Shown: one piece after another, positions 53,683-63,680 of the stretch
Layout of the letters: each line of letters begins with the position of its first letter
Numbering within the stretch: position 1 is the stretch's first letter
Assembly: GCA_027308685.1 (NCBI GenBank)
Contig: DAIDEE010000017.1
Coordinates: 22,078 to 86,077 of the forward strand
DNA: 64,000 nucleotides
Direction: 5' to 3'
Origin: Acidocella sp.
GTDB taxonomy: Bacteria; Pseudomonadota; Alphaproteobacteria; Acetobacterales; Acetobacteraceae
Notes under the pieces: model-generated
Database searches by the model: none
What the model was told of the DNA's origin: nothing
The model's input: the letters and a program-made list of their open reading frames with translations, nothing else
Translations under genes and position numbers: made by a program

Positions 53683-54897
53683 ATGGCGCGTATAGTTATG
53701 AAATTCGGCGGTACTTCCGTCGCCGACCTGGACCGTATCCGCAACGTCGCAAGCCGCGTCCAGCGCGAAGCAGCGGCAGGAAACGAGGTTGCCGTGGTGG
53801 TTTCCGCCATGGCAGGCACCACCAACCAGCTGGTGGCCTGGTGCCAGGGGCTCTCCCCGATGTTCGACGCCCGCGAATATGACACCGTTGTCGCGACCGG
53901 CGAGCAGGTCACTGCCGGGTTACTGGCAATTGCCTTGCAAAATCTCGGTCTGGAAGCGCGCTCCTGGATGGGCTGGCAAATTGCGGTGGACACCGACGGC
54001 CAGCATGGCAAGGCCCGCATTAACGACATTGAGGGTGAGGAACTGATCACCCGTATGCAGGCCGGACAAATTCCGGTGGTGGCCGGGTTCCAGGGCATTG
54101 GCCCGGATAACCGCATTACCACACTGGGCCGTGGCGGCTCCGATACCTCAGCGGTGGCCCTGGCGGCGGCGCTGAAAGCCGACAGATGTGATATTTATAC
54201 CGATGTGGATGGCGTTTACACCACGGACCCACGGATTGTGTCCAAGGCCCGCAAGCTGGACAAAATTACCTATGAGGAGATGCTCGAGCTCGCCTCGGTT
54301 GGTGCCAAGGTATTGCAGACCCGCTCGGTTGAGCTGGCGATGAAGGAAAAAGTTCGGGTGCAGGTGCTCTCCAGCTTTGTGGAGGCGCCGGGAACCCTGG
54401 TTGTTGATGAGGATGAGATTGTGGAACAGGAAATTGTCGCCGGTATTGCCTACTCACGGGATGAAGCCAAGGTCACGGTCCGCCGTGTGCCGGACAAACC
54501 CGGCGTGGCCGCGGCGATTTTCGTGCCGCTGGCCGAAGCCGGCATCAATGTTGACATGATCGTCCAGAACGTCTCGGCGGACGGCACCACCGATATGACC
54601 TTCACGGTGGGCAAGACTGACCTTGCGCAGGCGCTGAACAGCCTGGACGGCGTGAAAGATCGCATCGGCTATGCCGAGATCAGCACGGACAAAGACGTTG
54701 CCAAGCTCTCGGTGGTTGGCGTGGGAATGCGCAGCCATGCCGGTGTGGCAGGTACCATGTTCAAAACCCTGGCGGAAAAGGGCATCAACATCCAGGTCAT
54801 TTCGACCAGCGAAATTAAGGTAAGCGTGCTGATCGCCGCTGAATATACCGAGCTTGCGGTGCGCGCCCTGCATACGGCCTACGGATTGGACGCCTGA
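53683..54897 (+). CDS. lysC: Aspartokinase
   Basis: This 404-residue monofunctional aspartokinase phosphorylates aspartate for the lysine, threonine and methionine families. Kinase motifs are [17 protein letters not shown] at the N-terminus, and [17 protein letters not shown]. Two C-terminal ACT domains ([22 protein letters not shown] and [20 protein letters not shown]) mediate feedback inhibition. The ATG is at 53683. The next gene starts one base after its stop. Confidence 0.96.
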   Translation: MARIVMKFGGTSVADLDRIRNVASRVQREAAAGNEVAVVVSAMAGTTNQLVAWCQGLSPMFDAREYDTVVATGEQVTAGLLAIALQNLGLEARSWMGWQIAVDTDGQHGKARINDIEGEELITRMQAGQIPVVAGFQGIGPDNRITTLGRGGSDTSAVALAAALKADRCDIYTDVDGVYTTDPRIVSKARKLDKITYEEMLELASVGAKVLQTRSVELAMKEKVRVQVLSSFVEAPGTLVVDEDEIVEQEIVAGIAYSRDEAKVTVRRVPDKPGVAAAIFVPLAEAGINVDMIVQNVSADGTTDMTFTVGKTDLAQALNSLDGVKDRIGYAEISTDKDVAKLSVVGVGMRSHAGVAGTMFKTLAEKGINIQVISTSEIKVSVLIAAEYTELAVRALHTAYGLDA

Positions 54898-54898
54898 T

Positions 54899-55948
54899 AT
54901 GACCATCACCCCCGCGGCGAAATTTGCGGCGTTGCAGGCGCGCGGCGCTGAGTTCCTGGGCACCGAAATGGCGATCATGGGCGGGGCCATGAGTTGGGTC
55001 TCGGAGCGCCACCTGGTCGCCGCCATCTCCAACGCGGGCGGCTTTGGGGTGATCGCGTGTGGCTCGATGCCACCGGCGCTGCTGGAAGCTGAAATCGCGG
55101 CCACTCAGGCGCTTACCGCTAAGCCATTTGGTGTGAACCTTATCACCATGCACCCGCAGCTTGATGAGCTGGTGCAGATTTGTCTGCAGGCCAAAGTCGG
55201 CCATATCGTGCTGGCGGGTGGCATTCCCCCCGGCCCCGCCGTGCGGGCGGTGAAGGATGGCGGTGCCAAACTGATCGCATTTGCCCCGGCTTTGGTGCTG
55301 GCGAAACGGTTTGTGAAATCCGGCGTCGATGCACTGGTGATCGAAGGCTCGGAAGCCGGTGGACATATCGGGCCGGTATCACTCACCGTGCTGGCGCAGG
55401 AAATTCTGCCGCATATCCGGGAAATTCCGGTGTTTGTGGCTGGCGGGCTGGGACGCGGTGAGGCCATTCTCGGCTATCTGGAAATGGGTGCCTCCGGTGC
55501 CCAGCTAGGCACGCGGTTTGCGGCTTCGGTGGAGAGCATCGCGCACGCCAATTTCAAAAACGCGTTTATTCGCGCCAATGCCCGCGACGCCATTCCTTCC
55601 ATCCAATTGGATGAGCGCTTTCCGGTGATCCCGGTGCGCGGCCTTGTGAATGAGGGCACCAAGCGGTTCCTGACGCATCAGGCCGAGACGCTGAAAAAAT
55701 TTCAGGACGGTGAATTGGATAAAACACAGGCACAGCTTGCCATCGAGCATTTCTGGGCCGGTGCGCTCCGGCGTGCCGTGATTGATGGCGATGTTGAAAA
55801 TGGCTCGGTGATGGCAGGGCAATCGGTCGGGATGGTCACCTCGATACAAACAGTTGCGGAAATTTTGCAAGAATTAAAGGCGCAAGCGGTTGCGGCATTG
55901 GCAGCACGAGAACAAACTCGGGGCTATGCTGAAATCGCCGTCGCCTGA
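54899..55948 (+). CDS. NAD(P)H-dependent flavin oxidoreductase / nitronate monooxygenase family
   Basis: This 349-residue FMN-binding TIM-barrel protein has GTEMAIMGGAMSWVSERHLVAAISNAGGFGVIACGSM at the N-terminus, the family's catalytic histidine region in VIEGSEAGGHIGPV, and FVAGGLGRGEAILGYLEMGASGAQLGTRF for FMN phosphate. Members oxidise propionate-3-nitronate or reduce quinones; I cannot choose between them. It starts one base past the lysC stop; an earlier frame start at 54854 is inside lysC. It overlaps ptsP. Confidence 0.83.
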   Translation: MTITPAAKFAALQARGAEFLGTEMAIMGGAMSWVSERHLVAAISNAGGFGVIACGSMPPALLEAEIAATQALTAKPFGVNLITMHPQLDELVQICLQAKVGHIVLAGGIPPGPAVRAVKDGGAKLIAFAPALVLAKRFVKSGVDALVIEGSEAGGHIGPVSLTVLAQEILPHIREIPVFVAGGLGRGEAILGYLEMGASGAQLGTRFAASVESIAHANFKNAFIRANARDAIPSIQLDERFPVIPVRGLVNEGTKRFLTHQAETLKKFQDGELDKTQAQLAIEHFWAGALRRAVIDGDVENGSVMAGQSVGMVTSIQTVAEILQELKAQAVAALAAREQTRGYAEIAVA

Positions 55949-58214
55949 CCTAGAGACCAAGCCGGACAATAAGCCAAAGCCCAAGCGGCGGCGGCGGATC
56001 CGTGATGCCCGGAAATTATTTGCGCGGCTGCGGGCTGCTTTGGCCTCCGGGGCCGCAAGTTTACCCGACATTGCGTTACTGGTGGCGCAGGAGCTCCCCG
56101 CAGATGCGGTAGCCATTTATGTTGCGCGGGCCGGTGAATTTTTGGAGCTGGCTGCCACCTACGGGCTGAATATCAGCGCCGTGGGGCGCACCCGTTTGCG
56201 AATTGGCGAGGGCATCATCGGCATGGTGGCGTCATCGGGCGATGCGCTGAACCTGCCGGACGCCCAAAATCATCCGCGCTTTGCTTACCGGTCCGAAATT
56301 GGCGAGGAGCCGTTTGCCTCGATGCTGGCGATGCCGGTGAAGCGGGCGGGCCGGATATTGGGGGTGATTGCCCTGCAAAACCGCCAGCCGAGGCTGTTTG
56401 CGCCGGTGGAGGTGGAATCGGTCGCCACCGTTGCCATGCTGCTGGCGGAAATTCTCTCCAGTGCTGGAGCCACAGACTTACCCGAGGAAGGTCTGGGCGA
56501 TGCGCTGCCGCGGCGCTACGCCGGGCATGTGCTCAGCCCCGGCATCGCACGCGGGCCAATTTTGCCCTACGGCGCCGCGCCGCCGATCAAGCAGTTGCTC
56601 ACCGACGACCCTGACGCCGAGCTGGAACGGCTCGATAAGGCTGTCGATAAAGCTAATAAAAGTCTCGATGGCCTGATCTCCGCCTCGCTGCCCGGCGGCA
56701 ACGCCTCGCGCGATGTATTGGAAGCCTACCGGATGGTGGCACAGTCAGCCGGTTGGCTGACCCGGGTGAAGGAAGCGATCAACGATGGCCTGACGGCTGA
56801 AACCGCCGTTGATAAAATTTCACGGGATTTGCGCGAACGGATGCGCAAAATCGCCGACCCGTATTTGCGCGAGCGCCTGGCTGACATCGAAGACATGATC
56901 GGCCGGTTGATGGTGGCCCTGGGCGGTGCAGCGGCAAAGCCGGAACGGGCCGATGGGTTGCTGCTGCTGGTACGGCGCTTAGGCCCGGCGGATTTGCTGG
57001 ATTGGCATTCACGCGGCATCGCGGGCATCGCCATTGAGGAGGCCTCACCCTCCGGCCACGCCGCTATTCTAGCCCGCGCCTTGGGTTTACCGGCCTTACA
57101 AGTTGACCGAGGAGCGGTGGAGGCTGCCCACGAAGGTGACGAAGCCATCCTGGACGCCGAAGGGGCGACACTGATTTTGCGGCCCGAACCCGAGGTCGTG
57201 CAGGTTTACGAACGGGCTTTGGCCGCGCGCAGCGTGCGGGCGGCCGAACTGGCCAAGTACCGGGATACACCCGCTGTCACCCAGGACGGCACTGCCATCA
57301 GCCTGATGTTGAACGTGGGTCTGGCCCTTGAACTTGACCAGTTGGAACGGACCGGCGCTGATGGCATTGGCCTGTACCGCACTGAGATTGCAGCATTAGC
57401 CGCCGGAGGATTGCCCGATGTGGCCGCCCAGGCTGCGGAATATGCGCGGGTGCTTGACCGCGCCAAAGGGCGGCGTGTGCAATTCCGGACGCTCGACTTG
57501 GGTGCCGACAAATTGCTGCCGGGCGAGACCAATGCCGGTGAGGAAAACCCGGCAATGGGCTGGCGCTCACTGCGGGTGGGGCTGGACCGCCCCGCCATAT
57601 TGCGGCGGCAATTGCGAGCCTTGTTGCTGGGGGCGCAAGGGCGGCCACTCTCGATCATGTTCCCAATGGTAGCGACCGTGGAAGAATTTCGCGCCGCGCG
57701 GGATTTGCTGGACGCCGAAGTAGCAAGGGTTCGCCCCGCGCCGGAATATCTGGAATGTGGCACGATGATTGAAGTACCATCGCTGCTCTTCCAACTGCCG
57801 GGGCTGCTGGCAGAAGCTGATTTCGTCTCGGTTGGTACCAACGACTTGATGCAGTTTTTATTTGCCGCCGATCGCGGCACGCCAGAATTGGCTGACCGCT
57901 ATGACACGTTGAGCGCCCCTGTTTTGGAATTGCTGGAACGACTGGTGGTGGCTTGCGGGGAGGCTGGTGTGCCACTCTCGGTGTGTGGGGAAGCTGCGGG
58001 GCGGCCACTGGATGCGCTGGCATTCGCCGCCATCGGGGTCGCCACACTATCGATGTCTGGCAATGCCATACTGCCGGTGAAGGCGATGCTGGCGGCAGCG
58101 GACTTGAATAGCTTCCGGCCGGTTTTGCGGGAACTGCGGCGGGCCGGGGCGGCGGGCGGTAGTATCAGGGAGCCTTTGACAAGCTGGGCGCGCGAGCATC
58201 ATTTGCCGGTTTAG
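55926..58214 (+). CDS. ptsP: Phosphoenolpyruvate--protein phosphotransferase with GAF domain (EI-Ntr)
   Basis: This 762-residue PtsP is the first enzyme of the nitrogen-related phosphotransferase chain. It has an N-terminal GAF domain (about 25-165), then the EI swivel domain with phospho-acceptor His378 in SPSGHAAILARALGLPALQ, and the PEP-binding barrel (DGIGLYRTEI, SVGTNDLMQFLFAADRG, SVCGEAAGRP with the catalytic Cys). A highly basic KPKPKRRRRIRD stretch precedes the GAF domain. The ATG at 55926 lies 20 bases inside the end of the flavin oxidoreductase gene. NPr and EIIA-Ntr are not in the window. Confidence 0.92.
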   Translation: MLKSPSPDLETKPDNKPKPKRRRRIRDARKLFARLRAALASGAASLPDIALLVAQELPADAVAIYVARAGEFLELAATYGLNISAVGRTRLRIGEGIIGMVASSGDALNLPDAQNHPRFAYRSEIGEEPFASMLAMPVKRAGRILGVIALQNRQPRLFAPVEVESVATVAMLLAEILSSAGATDLPEEGLGDALPRRYAGHVLSPGIARGPILPYGAAPPIKQLLTDDPDAELERLDKAVDKANKSLDGLISASLPGGNASRDVLEAYRMVAQSAGWLTRVKEAINDGLTAETAVDKISRDLRERMRKIADPYLRERLADIEDMIGRLMVALGGAAAKPERADGLLLLVRRLGPADLLDWHSRGIAGIAIEEASPSGHAAILARALGLPALQVDRGAVEAAHEGDEAILDAEGATLILRPEPEVVQVYERALAARSVRAAELAKYRDTPAVTQDGTAISLMLNVGLALELDQLERTGADGIGLYRTEIAALAAGGLPDVAAQAAEYARVLDRAKGRRVQFRTLDLGADKLLPGETNAGEENPAMGWRSLRVGLDRPAILRRQLRALLLGAQGRPLSIMFPMVATVEEFRAARDLLDAEVARVRPAPEYLECGTMIEVPSLLFQLPGLLAEADFVSVGTNDLMQFLFAADRGTPELADRYDTLSAPVLELLERLVVACGEAGVPLSVCGEAAGRPLDALAFAAIGVATLSMSGNAILPVKAMLAAADLNSFRPVLRELRRAGAAGGSIREPLTSWAREHHLPV

Positions 58215-58253
58215 CAAGCCGGTGCTTTATAGCGTCGACCGCAGGATTTTTTT

Positions 58254-59150
58254 ATGGATCAACATCTCGAGACCTTTGTGATGCAGAGCGAGGCTGAGAG
58301 CCCGATTGACGGAACCGCCCGTGTTGGGATGGAGTTACGCCAGGTGCGCGAGCAGCTTGGCTGGCCGTTACCTGACATGGCTGCCACTCTACGAATTCGC
58401 CTGCCCTACCTGGAGGCCATTGAACGAGGTGATCTCTCAACCCTGCCCGGCGTTGCCTACCAGACCGGGTTTATCAGGACATATGCGCAAGCTTTGGGGC
58501 TCGACGGCGATGAGATATTGCGCCGCTTCCGGGCCGAGGGTTCCAGCTTTGCGGCTAAAGCCCATTTAAGCTTTCTGGCCCCCATCCCGGACCGTGCCGT
58601 GCCGACGGGTGCGATTGTGCTGCTCAGTGTGATCCTGGTGCTGGCCGGATATGGGCTGTGGTACCGTCATACTGCCGCTCAGGCCAGGCTGGCAGCCGCA
58701 ATACCGAGTGTCCCCACCGAACTGGCACCGTTGGCCGTACCGCCCAAACCGCCAACAACCTCCCCGCCTGTAACCCCACCCACAACCGCTGCCGTAAGCG
58801 CCCCGCTAAGCCCGCCAGTGGCCGCTCCCGCTGTAACACCGCCGGCGGTTGTTGCGGCTCCGCCTACACCTGACCTGGTGATCCAAGCCAGCGCTGATGA
58901 TTGGGTGGAAGTGCAGGATGCGAAGGGCAATATATTATTCAGCAAGGTACTGCATGCTGGCGACAGCTGGCCGGTGCCTGATTTGCCCGGCCTGGTGATG
59001 ACTGTAGGCAACGCCGGAGCCACCATTATCAGCAATAATGGCAAGGCCAGCGCGCCGTTGGGAAACCCAGGCGTGCCCTTGCATAATTATCAATTGACCC
59101 CTGCGATTGCGGCGGGGACCTCGACAACGCCGCCGCCCAAGACCAATTAA
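58254..59150 (+). CDS. RodZ-like protein (cytoplasmic HTH, membrane helix, DUF4115)
   Basis: This 298-residue protein has an N-terminal HTH of the RodZ type (LRQVREQLGWPLPDMAATLRIRLPYLEAIERGDLS then LPGVAYQTGFIRTYAQALGLD), one membrane helix near residues 120-139, a Pro/Ala/Thr-rich periplasmic linker, and a C-terminal DUF4115 domain (VIQASADDWVEVQDAKGNILFSKVLHAGDSW). RodZ links MreB to the elongasome. GCAGGA precedes the ATG at 58254. It is followed by ispG after 24 bases, a pairing seen in many proteobacteria. Confidence 0.87.
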   Translation: MDQHLETFVMQSEAESPIDGTARVGMELRQVREQLGWPLPDMAATLRIRLPYLEAIERGDLSTLPGVAYQTGFIRTYAQALGLDGDEILRRFRAEGSSFAAKAHLSFLAPIPDRAVPTGAIVLLSVILVLAGYGLWYRHTAAQARLAAAIPSVPTELAPLAVPPKPPTTSPPVTPPTTAAVSAPLSPPVAAPAVTPPAVVAAPPTPDLVIQASADDWVEVQDAKGNILFSKVLHAGDSWPVPDLPGLVMTVGNAGATIISNNGKASAPLGNPGVPLHNYQLTPAIAAGTSTTPPPKTN

Positions 59151-59174
59151 GCAGCAGGAATTTAAGGACCGGCA

Positions 59175-60299
59175 ATGAATTACCGTGAATATCAGCAGAT
59201 CACCCGCCGCAAATCCCGCCAGATCAGCGTGGGCAATGTGAAGGTGGGGGGCGATGCCCCGATTACCGTGCAAACCATGACCAACACCCTGACCACCGAC
59301 ATCGATGGCACTGTGGCGCAGATTTTACGCGCCGAAGCCGCCGGGGTAGATATTGTGCGCGTTTCATGCCCGGATGAGGAAAGTACCGCAGCGCTGAGGC
59401 ATATTGTGGCACAGGTGAATGTGCCGATCGTCGCAGATATTCACTTTCACTATAAACGCGGCATTGAAGCGGCGAAAGCGGGCGCTGCCTGTTTGCGCAT
59501 CAACCCCGGCAACATCGGCAGCCCGGAGCGGGTGCGCGATGTAATCAAGGCGGCGCGGGACTATAATTGTTCTATGCGCATCGGCGTCAATGCCGGCAGC
59601 CTGGAGAAACATCTGCTTGAGAAATACGGGGAACCTAACCCGGAGGCGCTGGTAGAAAGTGCTCTGGAGCATGCCAAGATTTTACAAGACCATGATTTCC
59701 ATGAGTTTAAAATTTCGGTGAAAGCGTCCGATGTGTTCATGGCGGTTGCGGCCTACCAGCAATTGGCGGATGTGTGCGACCACCCGCTACATATCGGCAT
59801 TACCGAAGCTGGCAGCAAACGCGCCGGCACAGTAAAATCCTCCATTGGCCTTGGCTCGCTGCTGTGGGCTGGTATTGGTGACACGATGCGGGTCTCGCTT
59901 TCCGCTGAACCGGAAGAAGAAGTGCTGGTTGGCTGGGATATTCTCAAATCGCTCGGCATTCGCCATCGCGGCGTGCGGATTATTTCGTGCCCGTCCTGTG
60001 CGCGCCAAGGCTTCAACGTGATCAAGACGGTGGAGACTCTGGAAGAACGCCTCGCGCATATCAAAACCCCGATTACGCTTTCCATCATCGGTTGCGTGGT
60101 AAATGGCCCTGGCGAAGCGCTGATGACCGACCTCGGCCTGACCGGCGGCGGGAATGGCAAGCACATGATCTATGCCGCCGGCAAAACCGACCATACAATT
60201 GATGGCGGGGATATGGTGGAACATATCGTCGGGCTGGTGGAGAAAAAGGCCGCCCAGCTTGAAGCCGAAAAAGCCCCGGAAAAACACGCCGCCGAATAG
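59175..60299 (+). CDS. ispG: (E)-4-hydroxy-3-methylbut-2-enyl-diphosphate synthase
   Basis: This 374-residue IspG (GcpE) is the 4Fe-4S enzyme of the MEP isoprenoid pathway. The TIM-barrel start [19 protein letters not shown] and the cluster cysteines in [12 protein letters not shown] and [11 protein letters not shown] are visible. A lysine/alanine-rich tail of about 20 residues follows the conserved end. AAGGA lies before the ATG. A dispersed repeat occupies the gap to hisS. Confidence 0.95.
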   Translation: MNYREYQQITRRKSRQISVGNVKVGGDAPITVQTMTNTLTTDIDGTVAQILRAEAAGVDIVRVSCPDEESTAALRHIVAQVNVPIVADIHFHYKRGIEAAKAGAACLRINPGNIGSPERVRDVIKAARDYNCSMRIGVNAGSLEKHLLEKYGEPNPEALVESALEHAKILQDHDFHEFKISVKASDVFMAVAAYQQLADVCDHPLHIGITEAGSKRAGTVKSSIGLGSLLWAGIGDTMRVSLSAEPEEEVLVGWDILKSLGIRHRGVRIISCPSCARQGFNVIKTVETLEERLAHIKTPITLSIIGCVVNGPGEALMTDLGLTGGGNGKHMIYAAGKTDHTIDGGDMVEHIVGLVEKKAAQLEAEKAPEKHAAE

Positions 60300-60314
60300 C
60301 GGCGCTTTCCTCCT

Positions 60315-60343
60315 CGTCATTGCGAGCGCAGCGAAACAATCCA
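60315..60343. repeat. REP-like dispersed repeat unit between ispG and hisS
   Basis: The 29-base word starting CGTCATTGCGAGCGCAGCGA and ending AACAATCCA is a close variant of the widespread CGTCATTGCGAG...AGCAATCCA intergenic repeat found in many bacterial genomes. It stands alone here. ATTG and CAAT at its ends can form a short imperfect hairpin. Confidence 0.65.
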
Positions 60344-60406
60344 TTGTGAAGCGGTACGTGATGATGGTTTGAACCATTCCTTCGTAACGCGTGAGAGTTT
60401 GTAATC

Positions 60407-61615
60407 ATGGCCCTTCCCCTGCAACCGGTTCGCGGTACCCGCGATATAATTGGCGATGATGCTGCCCGCCACGCTCATGTGGTGGACACCGCCCGGCGGA
60501 TTACGACGCTTTATGGGTTTGCCGAATGGCAGACACCGATTTTTGAAGATACCAAAGTATTCTCTCGGACTTTGGGGGAGACGTCGGATGTTGTCACCAA
60601 GGAAATGTACACGTTCGAGGATCGCGGCGGTGATTCAGTTACATTGCGTCCTGAAGGCACAGCAGGCGTTTGCCGGGCGTTGATCACGGCGGGGCTGACG
60701 CAAACCTTACCGCAAAAAGTATTTTATAACGGCCCGATGTTCCGTTACGAACGCCCGCAGAAGGGTCGCTACCGGCAGTTTCACCAGATTGGCGTGGAAC
60801 TTTTAGGTCCCAGCGTGCCGCTGGCTGATGCCGAAGTGATTGCAGCGGGCTGGCAAATTTTAAATGAGCTTGGCGTGGCAAAAGATGTCGTGCTGAACAT
60901 CAATACACTCGGCGATGTGGAATCGCGCGATAATTACCGTGCGGCATTGGTGACCTATTTCACCGCCCATGCAGAGAGTTTGTCGGCGGACAGCAAAACC
61001 CGGCTGGAGAAAAATCCGTTACGAATTCTGGATTCCAAGGATGCCGGGGATCAGGGGCTGGTTGCCAATGCGCCGTTGATCTACGATCATTTGTCCGAAA
61101 AAGCTGCGCAATTTTATGCCGGGTTAAAAAGCGCCCTCACTGGATTCGGCGTGCCCTACACCGAAAATCCTCGTATCGTACGTGGGCTGGATTATTATAA
61201 CCACACCGCTTTTGAGTTCGTCACCACCGCCTTGGGCGCTCAAGGCACTGTGCTGGCCGGTGGGCGTTACGATGGTTTGGTAGAACAGATGGGCGGCCAC
61301 GCGGTGCCGGGCGTTGGCTGGGCCGCCGGGATTGAGCGATTGGCCATGCTGCTTGTATCGCCGCCAAATTCCCTACCGCCGGTGATTGTGATAGGCGACG
61401 AAAAAGCCGTCGAAGTGGCAGCATATTTGCGGGCGCATGGCGTGAAGGTTGAAATTTCGTTTCAGTCAGGTTTCAAAAACGGTTTGAAATACGCTAATCG
61501 CCGGGCCGCCAAATGGGCGGTACTGGCAAACCCTGATGGACTCACGCTGAAAAATCTTGAAGATGGGTCGCAGAGCGATGTCACGGTTACAGCGCTGCCG
61601 AGTTTAATAGTTTGA
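60407..61615 (+). CDS. hisS: Histidine--tRNA ligase
   Basis: This 402-residue class II synthetase opens [18 protein letters not shown]. Motif 2 is [24 protein letters not shown]. The histidine-specific motif [15 protein letters not shown] and motif 3 ([15 protein letters not shown]) follow, then a short anticodon-binding domain. All catalytic segments are present. Confidence 0.96.
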   Translation: MALPLQPVRGTRDIIGDDAARHAHVVDTARRITTLYGFAEWQTPIFEDTKVFSRTLGETSDVVTKEMYTFEDRGGDSVTLRPEGTAGVCRALITAGLTQTLPQKVFYNGPMFRYERPQKGRYRQFHQIGVELLGPSVPLADAEVIAAGWQILNELGVAKDVVLNINTLGDVESRDNYRAALVTYFTAHAESLSADSKTRLEKNPLRILDSKDAGDQGLVANAPLIYDHLSEKAAQFYAGLKSALTGFGVPYTENPRIVRGLDYYNHTAFEFVTTALGAQGTVLAGGRYDGLVEQMGGHAVPGVGWAAGIERLAMLLVSPPNSLPPVIVIGDEKAVEVAAYLRAHGVKVEISFQSGFKNGLKYANRRAAKWAVLANPDGLTLKNLEDGSQSDVTVTALPSLIV

Positions 61616-61652
61616 ACAAAATTCATTCACAAATCATTGAGCATCACTCGTT

Positions 61653-62708
61653 ATGAGCTTCGATCATAAACTAGACCGTATCCTAAGCCGCGCGGAGGAA
61701 TTGCGCTTCATGCTGTCAGGCGGCTTGAATGGTGAGGCCTTCGTGAAGGCATCCAGGGAACTTTCGGAGATTGAACCCATCGAAGCACGCATCTCAGAAA
61801 TCCGCGAGGTTGAAAAAGCCATGGCGGAAGCTGAGCAAATGCTGAGCGAGCCAGAGATGAAATCGCTGGCTGAAGCCGAGATGGAAAGCCTCAAGCAGCA
61901 GCTCCCTGACCTGGAGATGGCCTTGCGCCTGGCGCTACTACCGAAAGACGAGGCCGATGACCGCTCCGCCATTCTGGAAATCCGCCCGGCGGCGGGTGGT
62001 GATGAAGCCGGGCTATTCGCCGCGGAATTATTCCAGGCCTACCAGAAATATTCCGGGCTGCATGGCTGGAAATTCGAGGTGATGGAATATGGCGAGAGCG
62101 AGTTGGGCGGCTTGAAGGAAGGCATCGCCGAAATCACCGGTAAGTCGGTGTTCGCCAAATTGAAATTTGAATCCGGTGTGCACCGGGTGCAACGCGTACC
62201 CGCCACGGAGACGCAGGGTCGTATTCACACTTCTACTGTCACCGTGGCGGTTCTGCCGCAGGCCGAGGAGGTGGATGTTGAAGTCAATGAGGGAGACCTG
62301 CGGATTGATGTTTACCGCGCCTCGGGCGCCGGCGGGCAGCATGTGAACAAAACCGAATCGGCGGTGCGCATCACGCATATTCCCACCGGCATCGTGGTGG
62401 CCATGCAGGAGGAGCGCAGCCAGCATAAAAACCGCGCCAAGGCGATGAAAATTCTGCGCGCCCGCATGTATGAGCAGCAACGCTCCAGCTTGCACGCCAC
62501 CCGCGCGGCGGACCGTAAATCGCAAGTTGGCACCGGCGATCGTTCCGAGCGCATCCGCACCTATAATTTTCCGCAAGGCCGCGTCACTGACCATCGGATT
62601 AACCTCACACTGCATAAAATTGACAGGGTAATGCTGGGTGAAATGGATGACGTTATCGACGCGCTGATCGCCGAAGACCAGGCCGCGCGGCTGGCCGCTG
62701 ATACATGA
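61653..62708 (+). CDS. prfA: Peptide chain release factor 1
   Basis: This 351-residue RF1 recognises UAA and UAG. The codon-reading PAT motif is at about residues 183-185 ([14 protein letters not shown]). The hydrolysis motif GGQ is at 227-229 ([13 protein letters not shown]). It overlaps prmC by 4 bases; PrmC methylates the glutamine of that GGQ, so the pair is functionally and translationally coupled. Confidence 0.97.
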   Translation: MSFDHKLDRILSRAEELRFMLSGGLNGEAFVKASRELSEIEPIEARISEIREVEKAMAEAEQMLSEPEMKSLAEAEMESLKQQLPDLEMALRLALLPKDEADDRSAILEIRPAAGGDEAGLFAAELFQAYQKYSGLHGWKFEVMEYGESELGGLKEGIAEITGKSVFAKLKFESGVHRVQRVPATETQGRIHTSTVTVAVLPQAEEVDVEVNEGDLRIDVYRASGAGGQHVNKTESAVRITHIPTGIVVAMQEERSQHKNRAKAMKILRARMYEQQRSSLHATRAADRKSQVGTGDRSERIRTYNFPQGRVTDHRINLTLHKIDRVMLGEMDDVIDALIAEDQAARLAADT

Positions 62709-63532
62709 AAACCGCCGAGGCCGTGACGCTGGTGGCAGCACGGCTGGCGGCGGCGGGTATTGAAGAACCGCGGCGGGAAGCACGGATATTACTGGCTGCC
62801 AGTCTGGGCGTTGATGCCGCAGGATTGCTGATGCGCGACAACATCGACGAGGCTTTATTCGCGCCCTTTCTAGCCCGGCGCGAATCCCGCGAACCCTTAG
62901 CGTATATTCTCGGGCACCGCGAATTCTGGGGGCTGGAATTTTTCACATCTCCCGCCACGCTGATTCCAAGGCCGGATACTGAAACGCTGATTGAGGCCGC
63001 CCTTACAGTTTTTCCCAACAGGCGCAGTGTGCAATCAGTGCTCGATCTGGGAACCGGCTCCGGTTGCTTGCTGTTGGCAGCATTGTATGAATTTCCGGAG
63101 GCATTCGGGGTTGGAGTGGATATATCGACGGCGGCGGCGCTACTGGCTCGCGGTAACGCCAAAAGACTCGGATTGTCAGAACGAGCGGCCTTCCTCACCG
63201 GCAACTGGGCCGAGTCATTGGGCACCAAATTCGACCTGATTCTGAGCAATCCCCCCTATATCCCATCCGCCGATATCGACGGGTTGATGCCAGAGGTACA
63301 AAATTTCGAGCCTAACAGCGCCTTGAATGGTGGGGCCGATGGGCTGGTGGCTTACCGCACTATTATGGGCGCCCTGCCCACCTTACTGGCCCCTTGCGGT
63401 AGCGCTATCCTCGAACTTGGCCTAAGCCAGCTCGAAAAAGTGACTGATTTGGCTGAAAATGCAGGCTTTACAACCGCCGTCCGTGCAGACCTTGCAGGCC
63501 ACCCGCGCGCCTTGGTCATCCGGGCTAAATAA
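62705..63532 (+). CDS. prmC: Release factor glutamine N5-methyltransferase
   Basis: This 275-residue PrmC has a helical N-terminal domain ([20 protein letters not shown] ends it) and a SAM-binding domain with [16 protein letters not shown]. The catalytic NPPY is in [15 protein letters not shown]. It methylates the GGQ glutamine of RF1 and RF2. It overlaps prfA by 4 bases (ATGA). Confidence 0.96.
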   Translation: MKTAEAVTLVAARLAAAGIEEPRREARILLAASLGVDAAGLLMRDNIDEALFAPFLARRESREPLAYILGHREFWGLEFFTSPATLIPRPDTETLIEAALTVFPNRRSVQSVLDLGTGSGCLLLAALYEFPEAFGVGVDISTAAALLARGNAKRLGLSERAAFLTGNWAESLGTKFDLILSNPPYIPSADIDGLMPEVQNFEPNSALNGGADGLVAYRTIMGALPTLLAPCGSAILELGLSQLEKVTDLAENAGFTTAVRADLAGHPRALVIRAK

Positions 63533-63594
63533 CATTTGGCAGAATGCCTATATAAGGCTATGAAACTTATGCGCGGCGTGAACGGCCCTCGAGT

Positions 63595-63646
63595 CCTGGT
63601 GTTTTCCGGGGCCAGACCAGGTTCAACGGGAGCAAATCCCCTGGCC
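63595..63646 (+). ncRNA. Possible H-type pseudoknot in the leader of the DUF4167 gene
   Basis: Two perfect 6-base stems interleave: CCTGGT (63595-63600) with ACCAGG (63616-63621), and GGCCAG (63610-63615) with CTGGCC (63641-63646). The second stem's 5' side abuts the first stem's 3' side, so they could stack. GGGA (628-631 of the 63 kb block) and TCCC (637-640) make a small hairpin in the last loop. It ends about 35 bases before the ATG at 63681. It matches no riboswitch class I can name; it may be chance pairing. Confidence 0.35.
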
Positions 63647-63680
63647 GTGCAAGCAATCTGACGAGGATATATTAAAGCAT

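Noticed and set aside
63600..63650. tRNA gene suggested by GGTTCAA...ATCC
   Set aside because: No acceptor stem, D-arm or anticodon arm can be built around it; the pairing found is of a different kind.
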